In this document: in pieces, positions 1 to 11,281 of the stretch
How positions within the stretch are numbered: the stretch's first letter is position 1
Layout of the letters: each line of letters opens with the position of its first letter
Origin: Combretum micranthum
Lineage: Eukaryota; Streptophyta; Magnoliopsida; Myrtales; Combretaceae
Length of the DNA stretch: 64,000 nucleotides
Assembly: GCA_024138025.1 (NCBI GenBank)
Contig: JAMXBD010000365.1
Location: forward strand, 992,001 to 1,056,000
Direction of reading: 5' to 3'
Program-made: the position numbers and the translations under genes
The notes under the pieces: generated by a model
Databases searched by the model: none
What the model saw: only the letters and a program-made list of their open reading frames with translations
Told to the model about the DNA's origin: nothing

Positions 1-826
1 CCTAAAAGAGATGAACTAGAGAGAGCTTCTTGGAAGAACTTTCTTGGAGATATTTGAAGAGAAATTTAAGTATAGTAACTTTAGTATGGAAGAAGTGAGA
101 AAGAAGTGAAAGTGTGAAGGGGTATTTATAGGAAAATGTGAGAGATAAATTGTGTTGATTAAATAAAGTAAAAATAAAACAAATTGGGCACAAATGAGGG
201 GGTGGTCGGCGTGAAAGAGAGAGATGTGAGAGAGTGAAATTTATTTTTTTGTCTTTTGATAAATTAAAAGTAAGAAATGAGAGATGTGAAGTTGTATTGG
301 AAATGAAAATGTGTAAGAAATAGGTGTATGGGTTGTAAGAGTAGGTTGTAAGAAAAAGTAGAGATAGATGAATAGTGTAGAATGTAGAAAATAGTGTATG
401 TAAAAGTAGACATGACAATTAAATACTGGTAGTAAGAAAATAAGCGTATAAATGCGATATCTAATATTTTTAGCTACCGAAAAATTACGAAATTGATATT
501 TTTGAAATCTTATATTTTTACGAGTCTAACAGTATATTAGGAATATTTTTTCTATTCCGAGCTCCGGGATACGTTTTTCGAGAACTGTGTCCGAGTGGGT
601 TCTAAGGACACTCGAATTTTGCAAAACTGATATTTTTACGTAACCTATAGCTATTACGAACCATAATAACTAATTACTCAAACTTCGTTTTCTAGGGCTA
701 GGGAAAACGGTAATATCGGACTTAAGCGGTTACGGTAAACTAGGGTTTTGTTGACTCTGGAAATCCGGTTGACTTCCAATTAGGGTTTAAACTTTAAATT
801 CGAATCCAAAATTTCGGGGATTTACA
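1..826 (-). repeat. Chromovirus-like LTR, 5' part (minus orientation), cut by window edge
   Basis: Read on the minus strand this ends at 826 with tgtaaatccccg, matching the start of the element A LTR (tgtaaaccccgg at 10575). Upstream motifs (caccatac-like, ggttgact, and the tattttta/acgaaccat block at 480-660) recur in a diverged copy around 5490-5720. A plant-type TATA box lies at 121-132. The right flank (827 on) is copia coding sequence, so this LTR interrupts a copia element. The rest lies outside the window, so solo LTR and full element cannot be distinguished. The open frame on the minus strand at 2-418 is low-complexity LTR sequence and not a gene. Confidence 0.7.
121..132 (-). promoter_or_regulatory. 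TATA box of the LTR promoter
   Basis: On the minus strand this reads cctataaatacc, a near-consensus plant TATA box. It lies about 700 bases inside the LTR start, with a purine/pyrimidine-biased leader downstream. The equivalent site in the related LTR is at 5180-5191. Confidence 0.5.
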
Positions 827-1123
827 CATCTAAACTATGATTCCATCATATACTGATTCAACAAACAATGATCCTTAGTCTGTTCACATTTCCTCTCATG
901 TTAAGAGACCACCTTCTTGGTTGCAAGATTTTGTTCATGAAGTTTGTTCTCAAACTTCAACTTTAGTTGCTATCCACTATTTTTTTGGTAACACAAAATC
1001 AGTTTCATACCCTTTCATAAATACATAAAACCTTTCTCAATTTCTTAAGGATTATGTGGCTTCATTAGCTAATGTATTAAATGTTCATGAACAACCATGA
1101 GGCAAAAGTAGATCCACGATGAA
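827..1123 (+). pseudogene. Ty1/copia polyprotein fragment (linker between integrase and reverse transcriptase)
   Basis: The + strand translation contains KRPPSWLQDFVHEVCS and later FLKDYVASLANVLNV and EAKVDP. These match the segment of plant Ty1/copia polyproteins that precedes the reverse transcriptase (RRPPxWLQDFV ... EAxxDPxW). Stops and at least one frameshift interrupt it. The reading resumes on the same strand at about 6330 with WVNAMNKELLALE, the start of the RT domain. The two parts are therefore one copia element split by the chromovirus-like LTR at 1124-6310. Confidence 0.72.
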
Positions 1124-2993
1124 TGTCACGCCCCGAGGGGTACCCTTAACATGACAGTTCACCGTACACAATACTAAAGCCTAAGAATGACTACCTTAGT
1201 TATGCAAAGGTATCCATATCATGTACAAAGCATACATCACAACCAAGGGAATGCATCAGAGTAGCACAATTTACATAGATAACGATTAAGTAACAAAGTA
1301 AGGAGAATACTTATCATAAACATGGTTGATTATAAATTTAAGGGCATACCCCCGCTATTGTCGTCAAGTTTGTATAAATACATCACTTTAGAAATCTCCA
1401 AAATACTAACATAACATACGTTGCATATAAGGAAATTACAAAATAACTTCATCATATATTCCCATTGCTTCCATAAGTAAAATCCATTAATTAATGTCAT
1501 GATCTTCAAATAAAGCCATGGGTATACCTGTTTCAACAAAAATCTAGGGGGTATAAGCATACAACTAGCTTAGTGAGATATTCTCTTTCATTCATACCAT
1601 GATAACAAACAAGTTCATTTAATTTTTCATGCATATGTTATGCATGCTATGCAATAATCACATGGTTACACAAATATATATAGTTATCTAGAAACTATAC
1701 ATAGAACAGATTTACTCCTCCGTGTCGAATGGTTAGGGAATTGTTCATGAAGATCCTCGACCTTCTACTACTAGTCCCCAGGCCCCCGCCCAAAGCATTC
1801 AATTGGCTCAGCTCCAAACCTAGAGTCGTATTTCTCAACCGATGTGGAATTTCTAGGAAGGAACATGGCCCATGTCACAGCACGATATCAGCTCATCTAA
1901 CTCTACGCGTAGGAGTAGCAGCCTTCCAAAAAAAATATGATTCGTTGGATGTTATGCATGAACATTTCGTTTTCTTAAGCCAAACCTTATTAAGGTTTCT
2001 TAGGGGCGATCAAACAATTTAGCAAACAATAAGCAAGCATACATTAGGTAAACGAAACACTTAAACAAGCAATTCGAAGTTGCGATATTCTTAATTCTTG
2101 TTTCATCACATAAGCATAGAATCACATATATACATATCCCTTAATTCCCCATACATATCCATTTTTATCTTTTCTCAGTATACTAATGCCACTAATCTAC
2201 AAGCATAAGCAAGTAATGAAATTAAGATAAATAACTTACTTGTCCATTTCGCAAACTTTTTAGTTGTAATAATCCTCAAAAAGGGAAATCTTGTATTCCT
2301 TGTCACCTAGACAAAAGAAATACCTGGGATGAGTATTCCGTAGAAATTTTACTTAAACTTTCTAATTCTATTTCACTATGTATGTCAAAATCGCGTAGAA
2401 TGAAATTCCAACTTAAAATGGCCATAACTTACTCATTTAAACTCAAAATTTCGCATATTATATACTGTTTTCTACCTACTTGAAAGATCTATCTATTTCT
2501 AATGTTATTTTTGTCATAAAAATCTATATGAATTTGGAAACGATGAGGTACATAATCATTGCGAATTTACAATTCCTTAAAACACAAATTTTCAAACTTT
2601 TCCCTTATCCATAAATCCTTTGGCAAAAATATAGATATTTAGATGATTGAAAAATCCTTTGAATATATACATATATATATATATAGACTCATATTGTATG
2701 CATAATTCTAATGGTGTTGTCTCAATGATTATATTTTGTAAAATAATGTCTTACGGTGTTGAAGACTTGAATCTTAACAATTTTTTTCTTAAGTGTTTTG
2801 AAAGAATTTTATAATTTCTTGGGTTGTTATAAATAAATATATTCTTATTTTGTTTTTTAATTTCTTTTCTAAAATAAATAAAATTTCTCTTAGCTTTGGT
2901 CTTCCACGAATTTTTCTTCTAGGGATAAAAATGAAGTTTTCAAGATTCTTATTAAGTTGTTGATAACTTATAATGATTTGAGTTGTGTATAGT

Positions 2994-3765
2994 TAGGGAT
3001 GCAACCGGGTCGGGTTTCGGGTGGATCATATGAACCCAAAACCCGACCCGCTACCCTATAGGGTCTACCAGACCCAACCCTATAACCCTACAGGGTTTTG
3101 ATGCTATATCCAAACCCACCCTATAGGGTTTGATTTAGAACCCGAAACCCGACCCTATAACCCTATAACCCTTTTAAAAAAAAAAAACTTATTTTCAAAT
3201 TTTAATAATAAATTTAAGAAAAGCCGGTACTTCTGGTATAAGTTTCCTATGCATTCAAAAAATGAAATAATGCATGTAGAATTGATAGAAAATGTTGTAG
3301 TTCACATTCATTGTATAACGTTTAAACACATTAATATATTACTTTTCTCATTGTATAATATTTTAAAAATATGGTTAAATAAATTTCATGTTCGGACTAA
3401 AATAAACGGACAACAAATAATATTAATTTCTATAGCAAACATGACTTGAGCAAAATTTAATAAAAAGTTCTAAATCCGTAACTAATCCATAAATATAAAA
3501 AGAAAAATCCTTGGAGACAAAAAAGATAGTAGTTCCTTCATGCCTTTTTTTCTCTCTTTGCTCCTTTGGTAATGTTTTTATTTATTTATTAATTATAATA
3601 CCGGGTTATAGGGTATCCATCGGGTTTATTATATGATCCAAACTCGATCCTATAACCCTATAGGATTTTTACTATATATCTAAACCCAACCTTATAACCC
3701 TATAAGGTTTTTAACGGGTCGGGTGGGTCGGAAACCCTATAAGAGCCAACCCGGTTACATCCCTA
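2994..3765. mobile_element. hAT-type MITE, 772 bp
   Basis: The terminal inverted repeats are tagggatgcaaccgggt at the left and acccggttacatccct at the right end (one mismatch at gcaac/gtaac). The flanking 8-mers tgtatagt (2986-2993) and tatatagt (3766-3773) match at 7 of 8 positions, as expected for an hAT target duplication. The arms are rich in gggtcgggt / accctata motifs. The AT-rich centre has only a short open frame (3249-3449) with no transposase similarity, so it is non-autonomous. It sits inside the chromovirus-like LTR and is therefore younger than that insertion. Confidence 0.85.
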
Positions 3766-5179
3766 TATATAGTTTCCTTTTGAAAATGGCTTTGATAAAC
3801 AAGTCTTTTTCTTCTTATATTCTCATTTTATGACTTTTTTAAAATTAAACTTCATTTCTAAAACTTGGTCTTTTAACTCTTTGACTAATTTTACTTGAAA
3901 GGAAATCATGTTTCAATATTTTCTTAAGTTTTTGATAATATCTATTGTTCTTTTGTAACTTTTCATGTTTATATTCCTTTTTATTTTTTTGGAAATGGTT
4001 TGTCATTTAGAAACTTGGCAACCTCTATTTTTTTCTAAGTGAGTTTATAATTTAGTGATTTATTTTTATTTTAACTTATAAAACTTAGTCTAGTTATTAC
4101 TTTTTATTATGGAGTTGGTAAAATCCTACAAGTAAACTTTTGAGAAAAATTTACTTACCAAAGAATTATTAATACTAAGTTTTAATAAACTTTATATGAC
4201 TTATCATAATAAAAGAAAATGTTTATTTTGTTAGTTAACTTCTTTGAGAAAATCATTTTCATTGTTATTTAAGAAAAATCTTGGTGAGTTTGAAAAAAAA
4301 GTTGTAGAAATAATTTTTCCTATGTGAGCGATAACAAAATCTTGATTTAGTAGTAAGAATATATATTTATTAAGAGAGTTTAGTTTTATTTTCCTTTATT
4401 AAAGAAAATTTCCACTTTAAATTTTTGTTGAGACAATATCATTATGATGATGCATGCATATGAGCATATAGTATGAAAATGATGAAAATATAGGAAAGAT
4501 ATAAAAAGCAAATAATAAGCAAGGTAATAATATCAAGTATTGGGAACCTTAGCTTCATCAAGGTAACCCGGTCAAGTATTGGGAGCCTTAGCTTCATTAA
4601 GGCATCCCGGGACTAAGAATAGACTAGTCCCGAAAAGAAAAGAAAAAGCAATAATAAGAGCATTAAGAATAATAAAAGGAAGTTAGTAAGAGTTATGAGC
4701 ATTTAAGCTCTATAAAATATAATATATACATATAGATAATAATCTATATATGTTATTAAGTTAGAAGCATAATAACAATAGTAACAACATAAGATCATAA
4801 TAACAAGATAATAAAATTGGAATTTCCTGGTATGTGCAAGAACAAAACATGAACATGTTGTTGCTTCTATAACTCATGTAAATTTTAAGAAACAATACTG
4901 GAGTCATGCTAAGTTACATGACATGGATAAATAGATAGTTAAAAGCTTTACCTAAGAGTATTTTTGTTGAAGGATGAAAATGATAGATGTAGATTATGTG
5001 GGTAGTAATATATGATAAATGGTTTATGTGTAGAGAAGGATTATATAGGAAAAGATTTTGGAAGAATTTGGTTGTAGAGAGTTTTGGTAGTGAGGATTTG
5101 TAGAGAATGGATTTGTGAAGTGAATTTGAGAGAGTTTTGTTATGAAAAATGAAGGTGTGAAAGAAGTGGAGGGAGAGAG

Positions 5180-5191
5180 GGTATTTATAGT
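5180..5191 (-). promoter_or_regulatory. TATA box of the diverged LTR
   Basis: The minus strand reads actataaataccc, equivalent to the site at 121-132 in the sister LTR. Confidence 0.45.
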
Positions 5192-6324
5192 TAAATATGG
5201 AGGAAAACTAAGTGTAATAAAATAAACTGAAAAAGAAAAATTGTAGGGAATAGTACCAGGGGATGGCGCTGGCCATTAAAAGAGAGGGAAGAGAGAGATA
5301 TTAAATTTGTAATTTTTGTAAGAAAAATAATTAATATGTAAGATATGATTTGATATAAGATGTATTGGAAAGGTAAGAAGTAAGAAAATAGGTGTATAGG
5401 TAGTAAGAATAGGTAGCAAGAAAAAATAGAGATAGATAAGTAGTAATGAATAGTAAGATAGGATAATGAATAGTAAACAAGACAATAAGTTACCAGTAGT
5501 AAAGAAAATACACGTATAAATGCAATATCTGTAATTTTTAGTTACTGAAAAATTATGAATATGATATTTTTGGATTTCTTATATTATTACGAGTCTAATG
5601 GTATTAACGGAATATTTTTACTATCCAGTGTACCAAGGCACAGTTTTCGAAAATTGATCCCATTCGGATTCGAAAGACACTAGAAATTTGTGAATCTTAT
5701 ATTTTTAGCTTCCCTATATTATTACGAACTATTATCAATAATTCTTTCAGTTCTGTTGTTTAAGAGTGCGGGATTGTTGGATCTAAACACTATGGTTTGT
5801 TGTAGACTTTGTTGGCTTTCAAGATTCCGGTTTGACTTTCAGCTTGCTGATTTATTTGTAAGATAATAAATTTTAGGGTTTTGACCGTGTTATATTTTTG
5901 GTTTAGCATCTATGGTTTGTTTTATTTTATTTGTGGTTATTTAATATTTTTTAGTTCTTGAAATCATTTAACCGAGTTTAAGGTTATAGGTTGACTCCGT
6001 TTGACTTTTGGTGGTAATTGAAATTTTTTATTCTAAAATTCACCGAAAGATTTAAGGTTTTAGTATTTTGTTGTCAAGCGTTATTTTGATAAATCTTGAT
6101 TTGCATGGTAGGGATCAAATAGATGATTTGATTGGTGTACGGATGTTGAATCAAACGATCATTGGATTCTCCATTTTATTTTGATGGTTCTCATTTCCTT
6201 AAAGTTAAGAATTTTCATATTTGATCTCATTTAGAATTCGATTTTAACTTTGGGTTGGTTTTTAGGGTCTCAGCTTTAATGTTTGACTTCTAGAATTATT
6301 TTTTAAGAATTATGAAAAATTCAG

Positions 6325-7805
6325 AGGTTTAAAATGGGTTAATGCCATGAATAAGGAATTGTTAGCACTAGAGACAAATAAAACTTGGGAAATAGTGTCA
6401 TCACTACATGGCGAACAGGATATAAGATCCAAATGGGTATATAAGATTAAATACAAACCCGATGGGTCTATAAAGAGGTTTTAGGCATGATTGATTGCTA
6501 AGGGATATAATCAAGTAGAGGGTGTGGATTATTTTATACTTTTTCACCAGTAGCCAAGCTTGCATTTGTACGTTTATTGTTAGGAGTGGTAGCAATAAAG
6601 GATGACATGTTCATCAATTAGATGTGAACAATGCTTTCTTACATGGTTTTTCAGATGAGGAAATCTACATGAATCCTACCTGAAGTTTATGACCAGGTTC
6701 CATTAGGTGATGTTTGTAAGCTTGTTCGATCCCTTTATGGCTTAAAACAAGCATCAAGGCAATGGAATAAGAAATTTTCAAAGCTCATTCTATCTCTTGG
6801 GTTTCATCAGTCTAGGAATGATTATTCCTTATTTACTATGGACATTTTGTATGCATCTTAGTATATGTTGATGATGTGTTAATTGCTAGTGACTCTCTTA
6901 CTAATATCTTTGAAGTAATGGTAGCATTAGCCAAGGCTTTTACCATCAAAGACGTGGATGATGTCCATTTCTTTCTAAGCATTGAATTTTGTTGTATTGC
7001 TGAAGGTTTTTTTATTGAATCAACATGAGTTTCTTTTGGATATTTTGCAAGATGTTAGGTTATCAGGTACTAAGTCATGTAAAGTTCCTTTTCCTATGGG
7101 ATTGAGATTAGATAAAGTTTCTGGTGAGCTCTTATCGATCCCTCTTCTTATAAGTGGATTGTTGGTAGATTATTATATCTCACAATCACTCAACCAGATA
7201 TAAGTTTTAGAGTCTAGCATTTGAGTCGGTTTGTTTCAAATTCATGTGTTTTCAGGCTACCTTACATATGTTAGAATAGTTGAAGGGGAGTTTTGATCTT
7301 GGGCTATATTATTCTTCTTTTACTTCTTTGAACTTACATGGCTGTGTGGATGCTGATTGGGGATCTTGTGTGGTTGATAGAAAATCCTTAAGTGGGTATT
7401 GCAATTTTCTTAGATCTTCCTTTCTTTCATCGAAGACCAAAAAAAAAAAAAGCCACGGTATCTACTTCTTCAATAGAAGTATAATACTGTAGTATTTCCG
7501 CTACTAGGAGTTGCTTCGGATCTTTTATTTGGTTTGTAACTTGATTGTTAATGTTCAATTGTCAGCTATTCTATTTTCTAATAGTCGCTCAGCTCAGCAA
7601 ATTTCAGAGAATCCATGCTTACATGGTCGGACCATGATGTTGATATCCATTTTATTAGAGATCATGTTAATAGCAATTTTTGTAGATTTGTCACGTTTCA
7701 TCTTCTTTGCAATTGGTTGATGCTCTTACTGAGCGGTAATTGAACCAAGGTTACATTTTTTTTTTTTTTGCTCCAAGGTAGGCATGGTAGAGATAATAGA
7801 TTAGT
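6325..7805 (+). pseudogene. Ty1/copia reverse transcriptase and RNase H, degenerate
   Basis: This continues the copia element begun at 827. In order: WVNAMNKELLALE...NKTWEIV at about 6331-6410 (RT start), KWVYKIKYKPDGSI at 6430-6475, the region of the fingers/palm motif with [15 protein letters not shown] at about 6720-6765, the catalytic YVDDVLIASDS at about 6863-6895, then RNase H with DADWGSCVVDRKSLSGYC at 7349-7402, and a terminal VGMVEII near 7780-7800 resembling the usual end of such polyproteins. These motifs place it in Pseudoviridae-type plant copia. Many stops and frame changes make it non-functional. An A-run (about 7440-7451) disrupts RNase H. Confidence 0.85.
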
Positions 7806-7806
7806 C

Positions 7807-8003
7807 TTTGTTAGTTCTGTTGTTTTTTCTATTAGTTCTTTTTGTTGTTAGCCGCGGAGTTTAGACTTTTCCATATTTATTGTCATGTAACGTTACTCTA
7901 CACGTGATACTTGGTCAAGTATATATACTCAGTTCAACAAGTTCTTAAATACACTTCCAAATTCAATCATATTGTTGTCTCTTTCTATTTTCTTCTTCAT
8001 CAA
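7807..8003 (+). repeat. Possible 3' LTR of the copia element
   Basis: The sequence directly after the copia RNase H end begins tgttag. It contains a tatata stretch and a ttcaatcatattg...ttcttcatcaa tail typical of short copia LTR ends. No matching 5' LTR is in the window, so both ends and identity are tentative. Confidence 0.3.
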
Positions 8004-8215
8004 GCTGTGATCCAAGAAGGTCAAGAATACTAAAATCTGCACTTTCTTATTAGCTAATAGAATTGAGCATACTCGTTTTTGGAAGTTTTAATCATACTTG
8101 TAAACTCGCTACACAATTAACCAAATCAGCCGCTCGCTCTCTAGTGTGAGGTTTAAGAGCTCAACATTGCTCACTAGGGTAACAAGAACTAAAACCTAAT
8201 TCAGAAAACCCCAAG

Positions 8216-8391
8216 GCTCTAATACCATGTGAAATATAAGTATAGAAGAAATGTTGTTTTCTATGATGATATTTTTGTACATAAAAGAAGATATATATAA
8301 ATGATGTGGTCTTAGTGGTTAGTGTACAAATACTTACCTACCATTGTATTAATTGAACTAATAAATACAATATTATAAATTTCCCATAACA
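8216..8391 (-). repeat. Short copia/TRIM-type LTR (8228-8391) with tRNA-Met primer-binding site (8216-8227)
   Basis: On the minus strand a 164-bp unit starts tgttatgggaaat and ends atttcaca (TG...CA). It is followed immediately by tggtattagagc, one base away from the plant initiator tRNA-Met priming consensus tggtatcagagc. The internal region would run leftwards from 8215 and shows no coding similarity. Its partner LTR was not found, so this may be a truncated copia or TRIM element. Confidence 0.55.
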
Positions 8392-10569
8392 AATTAGTAA
8401 GACAAAGGAAAAAGAAAAAGAATATTCAAAACACTAAATGCTAAAATCGAAAAAAATTATCTTATTTGTAGATACAAAACATAATACGATCATTTTAATT
8501 TCATTTTCATAAATAATACATATCTAAATAAAAAATTCTAAAAATAGTCAATTTTTTTATTAGAACAATTATAAGATAGAAAATACTATCTTTGAATTTT
8601 TTTTTTTTAAATATGTAAAACAGTTCAATTCTATTTGAACCATAAGGTTCAGTTCAAGGACCTGAACCGAACCACGAACTAATTACTCTTCATCAAATCA
8701 AATTATGAATTGAACCGTTTAAACAAAGAATCTCAATCTGGTATGGTTTGATTTACGATTTGATCAGTTTTTTTTTTTTTGCATTGCCTAATCACGGATA
8801 AGACCTACCTATGGAGGTGTCTCCAGCCCAAGGGAATAGAAGTAGACCATATGATCGCCAATTTTGAATTGCGCAAGAGAAGCTGTCACCATCATACAAT
8901 GTTGAATTTTAAAAAATAACGTGGTCTTAGCTAGGAGTCCTAATTAGGCGTATGAAACGTCTTAAATTTTACTTGACTCTACTATCCTAGAATTCTCATT
9001 CTCATCCTACTTTTCCTTGTTTACCAGATTATCCTACTACTTTTGAAGTCACCAAGCGTATGATAATTTCAGATAGTGAATCTCCTATACTAGGTGTCTA
9101 TAACACCGAAAATGCTTTGAACGATCCTCTTACTCTTCAAAGTAGGAATATACAGCCGAGTGCCTATTTTTAATTTTTTATAATTTAATATCTCATATTT
9201 AGATTTTGATAAATTAATATCCATACTTGCAAAATACATATAATTTAGTGTCTCTGTTAAATGATATTTGATAAAACGTTCATTTTGAAGACATGACAAT
9301 GATAAATACTTAGCGAAAAATTACTAAAATCTAAAGATACGATACTAAACTGAAAAAAAAAAAAAAAAAAAGTCATAAATTAAAAGTACAGACGCTTGAT
9401 CTACCATTATTTTGTTATCAAAATGAATAACCGTCGATTCTTATTTAATAAAAGTATTGAATTGTACGTTCTTTTGAAAATATAGGCATTACATCCTAAT
9501 TATACGATTCATCATGTCCATAAATTGGTTGGGCCACTAATGAAAACAAATGACATTGCCAAGAACCCATAATTCTCAAGCGTGGTGTTAGAACATGATG
9601 GCCGGTCCAGCAGCCAAGAATGATTGCCCAGAAAGTAGCTTGAGCAGGCACAATGCAGAACTAAGACCTGACAAACGAATGTAACGATATGGCACTCCAT
9701 AGAACCAACTGCCGATTCTTTCCGTCATCTCCACATATTTTAAAGTAACTTACTCAATTATTTCACTTTCCCACAAGTAGTGCAGCGAAACCCATCTCAA
9801 ACCAACCTCACAAACCACACCATATCCATGCCACCATTTCAAAGTTTATTGCCACACTTAAATAGCAAAGCCAATAGCCTGATGCGAATCTGATAGCATC
9901 AATATTAGAGCTGATTAAGTTCAAGCTCACAATACTTTCTAAAGAATTGGAGGTTTGTTGATTGGAGTTCCAATAACAAAACAAGAATCAAGCAAGCCTA
10001 TAAGTAGTTTGGGATACAAAAAATTAAATATTTCAAGTGTTGAAGATGATGAGAACGAAAGCTACCAACCTAGGAGGGAAAATAATTGGCCTTGCATGTG
10101 TACACCCACTCAAAGGCTGTTGGCCTTCATGCCAAAGCTGTCAGTGTAGACCCCTTAAGCCGCCGGCCTTTTGTGTTCATAAATTAATTATGTTTTCTTG
10201 TTTTGTGTTTAGGCCGCTCAAAATATGATGTAAGCTGCCGGCTTTCTTTTAGAGACAGTTTTATTTTTATATCTTTTCGTATTTTTTGTTTTAGTCTATG
10301 TATTTCATTGGGTTGTAAACATATCAGATAACTTGGATGAATGATAATTTGAGAGATCTTTCTTTTTGAATTCCTAAGTGAATTCGTTTTAAACTTATAG
10401 AGATTTCCATTTACCTCTCGACTTATTAATCAGTTTGCCATCACCGGTTGTTGCTTCATTATAAGCAATATGTCACATTTTTCCATCAGGTTTCTTAGAT
10501 GGTGCAAGGATTTTATTTCCAGATTTTGATAACGAGTTTCCTCGCAGGTTGACATGGTTCGTTTATTGT
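8392..10569. other. AT-rich intergenic stretch, no gene recognised
   Basis: Contains A/T homopolymers (8598-8609, 8769-8780, 9352-9370) and short open frames only. The stretch around 9905-10330, with a ccgccggcc segment, looks like decayed repeat DNA, but no family was recognised. The final bases gtcat (10570-10574) are the target duplication of element A. Confidence 0.5.
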
Positions 10570-11269
10570 GTCATTGTAAACCCCGGTTTTTCAAGTAGCC
10601 AAGATAACCCTAGAACCGGAAACCAAAACCCTAAACCGGAATAGCTCAAGTCTAGAGTGAGAACTAGGAACCCTAATTCCGGCTTTTCCTCGGTTTCCAA
10701 TTAAGAAACTTTTCTAAGAAAATTTAATTTTGAATATAGTTCTTGATTATATTTCAAACTAAGAAAATATCAGATTTTCAGAAAATTTCAATTCCGGGTA
10801 ATCCCGAGACCCAGTATAGAAAAACGTGCCCCAGAACTAGAATTTCAAAAATTTACTTACGAGTACTCATTTGAACCGAAATAAAATAAGGATTTCAAAA
10901 ATATATTTTTCATAATTTTCCGGCTTATGAAAAATACAGTTATAGCCTTTTTATTCATATTTCATTACTACCGGAAATAAAATTATCATGTCTACTATTC
11001 CTCACTATTCACAAGTACACCTATTCTACCTATTAACACACTCTACAAATTCAACTCTTACCATCACTCAAATCAATCCCTTTTCTCCATGCTTTTTGTC
11101 CCTTAAACTTCATTACAAGTTATGACAATTACACATCAAGTTAAATCAATCAAATAAAGCAAAAATTTCAAACTTTTACCTTCCCCTTCAAGCTCCAAAA
11201 CCGGCGTGAAATGGCCCCCCTCCATGCTCCATTTGCAAATTTTTTTTACTTCTTTTAACCTAATTCCAC

Positions 11270-11281
11270 TTTATATATAAG
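11270..11281 (+). promoter_or_regulatory. Candidate LTR promoter TATA box (element A)
   Basis: ttatatataa is followed by a C/T-rich leader (tctctctcttcctcc), a common layout for plant LTR promoters. The 3' LTR copy is at about 21447-21457. No transcription start can be read from sequence. Confidence 0.4.

Larger units (their letters stand above)
1124..6310 (-). repeat. Diverged chromovirus-like LTR (probable solo LTR, minus), carrying a MITE
   Basis: The left end, tgtcacgccccgaggggtac, is the reverse complement of the LTR terminus ggggcgtgaca of element A and matches the LTR edge at 63894. Further right, the reverse complements of element A LTR segments are recognisable: around 1560-1600 (agctagttagctta block), 2250-2340 (ttattactag block) and 5020-5720 (leader and tattacg block). 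The right boundary is uncertain: similarity to the 1-826 copy fades near 5900, and copia sequence resumes near 6325. A possible 5-bp duplication atgaa flanks it (1119-1123 and 6312-6316). Removing the 772-bp MITE leaves about 4.4 kb, longer than the element A LTR. No PBS, PPT or gag-pol lies inside. Confidence 0.55.

Noticed and set aside
2..418. 138-codon minus-strand frame
   Set aside because: Phe/Leu/Ser-rich translation of AT-rich LTR sequence; a similarly low-complexity frame appears in the sister LTR at 5276-5485 without motif conservation.
3040..3180. ccctataaccctatagggttt words resembling telomere repeats
   Set aside because: The period and sequence differ from the plant telomere unit ccctaaa, and the words form the arms of an hAT MITE with matching ends and target duplications.
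8216..8227. A tRNA gene or tRNA fragment
   Set aside because: Only a 12-base match to the tRNA 3' end adjoining an LTR terminus, that is, a primer-binding site; no cloverleaf. The same applies at 14051, 40926, 53194 and 63874.
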